Of a DNA stretch of 64,000 nt, positions 59,258 through 64,000 are shown one piece after another. Source of the stretch: Bacilli bacterium. GTDB taxonomy: Bacteria > Bacillota_I > Bacilli_A > RF39 > UBA660. The stretch is from contig JAFQTN010000001.1 of assembly GCA_017409025.1 (NCBI GenBank), positions 1-64,000 of the forward strand, read 5' to 3'. How positions within the stretch are numbered: position 1 is the first letter of the stretch; each line of letters starts with the position of its first letter. The notes under the pieces were generated by a model. That model was not told where the DNA came from, did no database searches, and saw only the letters and a program-made list of their open reading frames with translations. Position numbers and translations under genes: made by a program.

Positions 59258-59806
59258 ATGAAAGTAATAAGTGGAACATTAAAAGGAAGAAATATACAAG
59301 GATTTAATATTGATGGTACTAGACCTACTATGGATAGAGTAAAAGAAAGTCTTTTTGCTATGATCCAAAATAACATAAAAGAAAGCATTGTCTTAGATCT
59401 TTTTGCAGGAAGTGGTAATCTAGGTATAGAAGCTATCTCAAATGGAGCAAATACTTGTTATTTTATTGATAATAATAAAGAAGCAATCAAAACCATAAAT
59501 CAAAACATCTCTAATCTAAATATTAAATCTAACTCTAAAGTAATTCTTTCAGATTGGAAGAAAGCCTTAAATGATTTCTCTAATCAAGGAATTAAATTTG
59601 ACCTAATCTTCGTAGACCCACCATATGATTATAATGTCTATGAAAAAATATTAGAAAAAGTATCATCTCTAAACCTCCTTAATGATAATGGTCTAATTAT
59701 CTTAGAACATTCTAATCTAAAACTAAAAGATACATATAATAATTTAAATTTATATAAACAAAAAAAATATGGCAATAAATCTGTAAATATTTACAAAATT
59801 AATTGA
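59258..59806 (+). CDS. rsmD: 16S rRNA (guanine-966 N2) methyltransferase
   Basis: The 182 residues begin MKVISGTLKGRNIQGFN, then TRPTMDRVKESLFAMI, the SAM site LDLFAGSGNLGIEAISNGA and the catalytic DPPYDYNVYE. RsmD (YlbH) methylates 16S rRNA. AAAGGAG precedes the ATG 2 bp after the laccase gene. In B. subtilis ylbH follows the ylb genes, so gene order agrees. Confidence 0.94.
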   Translation: MKVISGTLKGRNIQGFNIDGTRPTMDRVKESLFAMIQNNIKESIVLDLFAGSGNLGIEAISNGANTCYFIDNNKEAIKTINQNISNLNIKSNSKVILSDWKKALNDFSNQGIKFDLIFVDPPYDYNVYEKILEKVSSLNLLNDNGLIILEHSNLKLKDTYNNLNLYKQKKYGNKSVNIYKIN

Positions 59807-59831
59807 CAACATTTTCCTTATATGATAAACT
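59803..59831 (+). promoter_or_regulatory. Promoter of the prepilin gene
   Basis: TTGACA (59803-59808), 17 nt, TAAACT (59826-59831). The -35 overlaps the rsmD stop codon. Confidence 0.65.
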
Positions 59832-59850
59832 CTAATTAAATAAGGAGGAT

Positions 59851-60294
59851 ATGAAAAAAATGAAAAAATTAAATAGAAAAGGATTTACATTAGTTGAATT
59901 ATTAGCTGTTATCGTTATCTTAGCTATCGTAGTAGGTATCACATTAGTAACTGTGTTGCCAACACTATCTAAATCAAAAATACAAGCATTTGAAACAGCA
60001 GTTGAAACAGTAAAAGTATTTGTTAGAGATGAATATGATAAATGTTTAATTGGAGATGCAAATGTTGCAGGAGCAGCTAAAATTAAATTTGCTGATGGAT
60101 GTACAGTTGCATCAAACGCTAATGCTACTTGGTATGAAGGTGTAGCAAAAGCAGCAGGATATGCAAAAGAGGACTTAGTAATTACAAAAATTACAATAAC
60201 CAACGGAGTGGTATCAGTAAGTGCATATGCACCAAGTGCTGGAAGATTTGCAAATGATTCTTATAACTCAGCAAGCAAAACATATACTTCGTAA
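59851..60294 (+). CDS. Type IV pilin-like prepilin
   Basis: The 147 residues have a class III signal: a basic leader (KKMKKLNRKG), the prepilin peptidase site G|FTLVELL and a hydrophobic helix (about 12-35). A mature globular domain follows with two Cys (DKCLIGD, DGCTVASN) likely to form a disulfide. ATG at 59860 is an equally good start. No pilus ATPase, PilC or peptidase gene is in the window, so it is either a pseudopilin of a competence/secretion system elsewhere or an orphan. The gene has its own promoter and terminator. Confidence 0.85.
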   Translation: MKKMKKLNRKGFTLVELLAVIVILAIVVGITLVTVLPTLSKSKIQAFETAVETVKVFVRDEYDKCLIGDANVAGAAKIKFADGCTVASNANATWYEGVAKAAGYAKEDLVITKITITNGVVSVSAYAPSAGRFANDSYNSASKTYTS

Positions 60295-60311
60295 TAAACT
60301 TTAATTTTAAA

Positions 60312-60340
60312 GATTCCCCGCGATTTAGTGGGGATTTTTC
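60312..60340 (+). terminator. Terminator after prepilin gene
   Basis: GATTCCCCGC and GTGGGGAT pair around a 6-nt loop and run into TTTTT. A second weaker hairpin (GAGATGAC/GTTATCTC followed by CTTTTTC) lies at 60375-60402. Confidence 0.8.
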
Positions 60341-60443
60341 TCTGTAAAAAGTACACGATTGAGTGAGAGATGACTGATAAAAGTTATCTCCTTTTTCTTA
60401 TTATATAATTATTTTGTAATCCGAGAAAAGAGATTGATACAAA

Positions 60444-60695
60444 TTGAGAAATTTAGAAAGGTTAATAAATATCAGAAAGAATTATAAAATAATTAATTAT
60501 GTTGAAAGCAAGAAAAAGAAAGATAAATGTCATGTGTGTAATGAATATACATTGGTTGGAATAAAAAACGCTAACTATACTACAGCTACGTGGCATATAA
60601 CTGATACAGGGAAAGTGTATGTTATATTAACAGCAGCTAGAGAATATCATGATGTTGTGTCACCATATACAGCGAGTTCAAGTGGAGCTAATTAA
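60444..60695 (+). CDS. Uncharacterised 83-residue protein (doubtful)
   Basis: The only start is TTG at 60444, with GAAAAGAGA at about 11 nt upstream, so initiation is uncertain. The product is basic with CHVC and a C-terminal half (NYTTATWHITDTGKVYVILT) resembling a secreted or pilin-type beta domain. It lacks a signal sequence. It may be a remnant of a second pilin gene. A terminator follows at 60707. Confidence 0.4.
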   Translation: MRNLERLINIRKNYKIINYVESKKKKDKCHVCNEYTLVGIKNANYTTATWHITDTGKVYVILTAAREYHDVVSPYTASSSGAN

Positions 60696-60706
60696 ATTTA
60701 TAAACT

Positions 60707-60729
60707 AAAGACTAGCAATAGTCTTTTTC
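60707..60729 (+). terminator. Terminator before nfo
   Basis: AAAGACT, a 6-nt loop and AGTCTTT form a 7-bp stem with a T-rich tail. Confidence 0.75.
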
Positions 60730-60758
60730 TTTTGCTATAATAATTACAGGTGGTAAAA

Positions 60759-61667
60759 ATGAATAATAGTAAATTGATAATAGGCTCACATGTAGGATTC
60801 ACATCTAATAAACAACTATTAGGTTCAGTCGAAGAAGCGTTATCTTATGGAGCAAATACCTTTATGTTCTATACTGGTGCTCCTCAAAATACTAAAAGAT
60901 CTCCTATAAGTGATGAATTAACTTATAAAGCATATCAGTTAATGAAAGAACATAATATGGATTTAGAAAAAGTAATAATTCATGCTCCATACATTGTTAA
61001 TTTAGGAAATCTTGAAAATTTTGATTTCTCTGTATCATTCTTAAAAGAAGAAGTAAGAAGAGCAAGTCAGTTAGGAATAAAATATGTAGTTCTACATCCT
61101 GGAGCATCTGTATCATATACCAAAGCAGATTCTATTAAAAGTATTATAGATGGATTAAATATAATCTTAGATAATAACTTAGATGTAACTATCTGTCTAG
61201 AATCAATGGCAGGTAAAGGCACTGAAATAGGTTCTAATATGGAAGAATTAAAAACGATTATTAATGGAGTTAAATTTAAAAATAAAATAGGAGTCTGTCT
61301 AGATACTTGTCACTTATCAGATAGTGGCGTAGATATAACTAAATTTGATGAATACTTAGATTTGTTTGATAAAGAAATTGGCATAAATTATATTAAATGT
61401 TTTCATATAAATGATTCTAAAAATATTATGGGATCACATAAAGATAGACACGAAAACTTAGGTTTTGGAGACTTAGGTTTTGATACATTGATAAATATAA
61501 TCTACAATGAAAGACTAAAAGATATTCCTAAAATATTAGAAACACCATATGTAACACCTGATGATAATTCGAAAGAAAAAATCTATCCACCATATAAATA
61601 TGAGATAGATATGATAAGAAATAAAGTATTTGATTCAGAATTAATTAACAAGATAAGAAATAATTAA
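60759..61667 (+). CDS. nfo: Deoxyribonuclease IV (AP endonuclease Nfo)
   Basis: Nfo cleaves DNA at abasic sites in base excision repair. The 302 residues begin LIIGSHVGFTSNKQLLGS and contain TGAPQNTKR, IIHAPYIVNLGN, LHPGAS, CLESMAGKG, CLDTCHLSDSG, FHINDSKN and the final ETPYV, providing the three-zinc His/Asp/Glu ligands. ATG at 60759 follows AGGTGGT; GTG at 60750 is in frame but inside the ribosome binding site. TATAAT lies near 60737. Confidence 0.96.
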   Translation: MNNSKLIIGSHVGFTSNKQLLGSVEEALSYGANTFMFYTGAPQNTKRSPISDELTYKAYQLMKEHNMDLEKVIIHAPYIVNLGNLENFDFSVSFLKEEVRRASQLGIKYVVLHPGASVSYTKADSIKSIIDGLNIILDNNLDVTICLESMAGKGTEIGSNMEELKTIINGVKFKNKIGVCLDTCHLSDSGVDITKFDEYLDLFDKEIGINYIKCFHINDSKNIMGSHKDRHENLGFGDLGFDTLINIIYNERLKDIPKILETPYVTPDDNSKEKIYPPYKYEIDMIRNKVFDSELINKIRNN

Positions 61668-61915
61668 CTTATCTTGTTTTTATATTTATTATATAAATTA
61701 ATTATTTCTAAATAAGTATTATCACTTACTTTATATTTAATCTCATTAAGAACTTCTTCAGGATTATTAAAAAATCTCTTATAATCATTCTTAATATATT
61801 TATATACTATATCGATTTCACTATCACTAATACTTATTCCTTTATAATTACAAAATTTAACTATATCTTCATATTTAAGTCTATTTATATATTCATAAAT
61901 TAATAATCTATTCAC
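61664..61915 (-). CDS. DUF2624-like (YqfT) protein
   Basis: The 83-residue helical protein resembles DUF2624/YqfT: RLKYEDIVKFCNYKGISISD, then EEVLNEIKYKVSDNTYLEII. In B. subtilis yqfT lies directly next to nfo (yqfS), and it does here too, but on the opposite strand. It overlaps the nfo stop by 4 bp. GGTGATATTG precedes the start. Function unknown. Confidence 0.55.
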   Translation of the reverse strand: MNRLLIYEYINRLKYEDIVKFCNYKGISISDSEIDIVYKYIKNDYKRFFNNPEEVLNEIKYKVSDNTYLEIINLYNKYKNKIS

Positions 61916-61988
61916 AATATCACCTATATAAATTTATGATAATTATAGTAAATTATGCTATAATAATTAATAGAATGGTGGTGAATAA

Positions 61989-64000
61989 ATGAGTTTATTT
62001 AAACATAAATATGTAAATAACATATCTAAAAGTAAAATATCTAAAAAGAAAACTAAACTAAAAACTTTAAATAAAAAAATAAAACCATCAAAATATCTAG
62101 AAGACATCATCGAAAAAAGATATTTATTTATATCAATTTTCTTAGTTATATTCTTTATAATAATTGGAATTAAGTTATTTAATCTTCAAATATTATCTTA
62201 TGATAAATATTCACTATCATTAACTAGTGCTACAGAAAAAAAGATTGAAGGATCTAGTTCTCCAAGAGGAAGAATTTACGATAGAAACTATAATTTACTC
62301 GTAGACAATAAAGCGATAAAAACAATTTATTATAAAAAACAAAACAAAATAACTACAAAAGAAGAAATAGAATTAGCTTATACTATTGGTGAAATTCTGG
62401 ATATAGATTATTCTAAACTATCTGAATATAGGTTAAAGAATTTCTGGTATAAAAATAATTATGATTTAGCTAGAAGTAGAATTACCGATAATGAATGGGA
62501 TAATTATAGTAAAAGAAAATTAAATGATCAGGATATTGAAAACTTAATATTTGAAAGAATTACTGAAGATGATTTATCTATATATACCGAAAAAGATAAA
62601 GAAGTAGCATATATCTATTATCTTATGAATAAAGGATATTCTTATGCAGAAAAAATAATTAAAAACAAAAATGTAACTGAAGAAGAATATGCTAAAATTA
62701 GTGAAAATATTGATTCTTTAAAAGGATTTAATACAAAATTAGATTGGGAAAGAATATACTTATATGGTGATACCTTTAAATCTATTTTAGGTAGTGTATC
62801 ATCAGATACTCAAGGTATCCCAGAAGAACTTGCCAGTATCTATCTAGAAAAAGGTTATAGTTTAGATGATAGAGTAGGAATAAGTTATTTAGAATATCAA
62901 TATGAAGATTATTTAAAAGGAGCTAAACCGGTATATAAAATTGGTGATAATAATGAATATATTTTAGTTTCTCAAGGTAAAAGAGGTAATGATATAGTAT
63001 TAACTATTGATATCGAATTGCAAAAATACCTTGAAGATATGCTATCTAAAGAAGTAATAAATGCTAAATCTGAACCAAATACTAAATATTATAATCGTTC
63101 ATTTGCTATTTTATCTAATCCTAAAACTGGAGAAATTCTAGCCATGTCTGGAAAACAAGTGATAAAAAAAGATAATGACAAAAAAGAAATAATTGATTAT
63201 ACTCCAGGAATAACAACCTTACCAGTAACTCCAGGAAGTGTTGTTAAAGGAGCATCTATGTTAGTAGGTTATAAATATAATGCTATTAAAATAGGTGAAG
63301 TATTACATGATGAATGTATCAAGATAAAAGACACTCCAGAAAAATGTTCTTGGAAGACTATGGGAAATATTGATGATTTATATGCCTTAAGATATTCCTC
63401 AAACGTATATCAATATAAAATAGCTATTGAAGTAGGAAAAGGAAAATATCAATATAATAAAGGTTTAAAAATCGAAGAAGAGGCATTTAATAAATATAGA
63501 AGTATGTATGCATCATTTGGATTAGGTGTAAAAACAGAAATAGATTTACCCGTAGAAAGTTTAGGATATTCAGGGAAATCTAAATTGCCTGGACACTTAT
63601 TAGATTTTTCAATTGGACAATATGATACATATACACCAATTCAACTATCACAGTATATTAATACTCTAGCTAATGGTGGTAATAGATTAAAACCATACTT
63701 ATTAAAAGAAGTATATTCCCCATCAGTAAATAATGAAGATGTTTTTGGCGATTTAATCCATGCTACAGAACCGGAAGTATTAGGAAAAGTTGATGTAGAT
63801 AAAAAATATATTGATAGAGTAAGATTAGGATTTCATCAAGTAGTATCTAATGGATTAGGTTATGGATATATGGGAAAATACACTAATTCAGCAGGAAAAA
63901 CAGGAACAAGTCAAAGTTTTATTGATACTGATGGTAATGGAGTAGTAGATACAGAAACTATAACATCATCCTTTGTAGGTTATTCCCCAAGTGATAATCC
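61989..64000 (+). CDS. Class B penicillin-binding protein (transpeptidase), 3' end outside window
   Basis: At least 670 residues are present. A basic cytoplasmic tail (1-50) and one transmembrane helix (about 58-78) are followed by the PBP dimerisation domain starting SSPRGRIYDRN. The transpeptidase domain has SVVK (Ser417 and Lys420, active site), SSN (470-472) and KTGTS (637-641). Features fit the PBP2/SpoVD group, partners of SEDS polymerases such as the ftsW product. GGTGGTG precedes the ATG. No stop is seen before the window end. Confidence 0.9.
   Translation, partial: MSLFKHKYVNNISKSKISKKKTKLKTLNKKIKPSKYLEDIIEKRYLFISIFLVIFFIIIGIKLFNLQILSYDKYSLSLTSATEKKIEGSSSPRGRIYDRNYNLLVDNKAIKTIYYKKQNKITTKEEIELAYTIGEILDIDYSKLSEYRLKNFWYKNNYDLARSRITDNEWDNYSKRKLNDQDIENLIFERITEDDLSIYTEKDKEVAYIYYLMNKGYSYAEKIIKNKNVTEEEYAKISENIDSLKGFNTKLDWERIYLYGDTFKSILGSVSSDTQGIPEELASIYLEKGYSLDDRVGISYLEYQYEDYLKGAKPVYKIGDNNEYILVSQGKRGNDIVLTIDIELQKYLEDMLSKEVINAKSEPNTKYYNRSFAILSNPKTGEILAMSGKQVIKKDNDKKEIIDYTPGITTLPVTPGSVVKGASMLVGYKYNAIKIGEVLHDECIKIKDTPEKCSWKTMGNIDDLYALRYSSNVYQYKIAIEVGKGKYQYNKGLKIEEEAFNKYRSMYASFGLGVKTEIDLPVESLGYSGKSKLPGHLLDFSIGQYDTYTPIQLSQYINTLANGGNRLKPYLLKEVYSPSVNNEDVFGDLIHATEPEVLGKVDVDKKYIDRVRLGFHQVVSNGLGYGYMGKYTNSAGKTGTSQSFIDTDGNGVVDTETITSSFVGYSPSDN

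Overview
The window is very AT-rich (I judge roughly a quarter G+C by eye) and densely coding, almost entirely on the + strand. It reads as chromosome of a spore-forming Bacillota, probably an uncultured Bacilli/Erysipelotrichia-like gut lineage. The evidence is ezrA; the dacB-spmA-spmB sporulation trio; sigG followed by a ylmC-type gene; and a run matching the Bacillus subtilis ylb region (ylbD, ylbE, ylbF, then rsmD). TGA is used as a stop (dacB, spmA), so the code is not mycoplasmal. Lineage is inferred from gene content only.

Layout. 1-13 kb: housekeeping (DUF4956 end, phosphoketolase, ezrA, two Asn/Gln-rich membrane proteins, comN-like gene, secDF, rel, dtd, ftsW). 13-19.6 kb: PHP enzyme, a frameshifted CYTH gene, Nudix hydrolase, dacB-spmA-spmB, a DUF1016-type nuclease gene with an internal stop, a membrane HExxH protein and a small Asn/Ser-rich minus-strand gene. 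19.7-36.1 kb: secA followed by an accessory region in which the 3' end of secA (SEC-C motif plus stop, with a terminator just after it) recurs three times, at 26.35, 27.42 and 34.38 kb. I read this as tandem integration at the secA 3' end. The cargo is T-box-trpS with a frameshifted tyrosine integrase; a one-gene 1.1-kb cassette; a two-component system with HtrA, a MacB-like ABC transporter and a beta-helix protein; and an HNH endonuclease. 36.1-48.9 kb: a patchwork of WYL regulator, SIS, HD, GNAT, Nudix, pyrophosphatase-like and NADAR genes, a methyltransferase, TspO and a nuclease. 48.9-53.8 kb: sigG with a hairpin masking its ribosome binding site, ylmC, rnhB, a PIG-V-like glycosyltransferase and typA. 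53.8-57.2 kb: an accessory module with an AbiF-type HEPN protein flanked by two covarying small RNA hairpins, apparently inserted into an ORF6N gene. 57.2-64 kb: lipoprotein, ylbDEF, laccase-domain protein, rsmD, prepilin, nfo, DUF2624-like gene and the start of a class B penicillin-binding protein.

Themes. Sporulation and cell-wall genes (dacB, spmA, spmB, sigG, ylmC, ylbD, ftsW, ezrA, PBP) are scattered through the core. Two accessory regions stand out: the secA-linked cassette array and the AbiF-RNA module. Several genes are broken at poly-A runs, which may be real mutations or homopolymer errors in the assembly. I found no tRNA, rRNA or CRISPR array.
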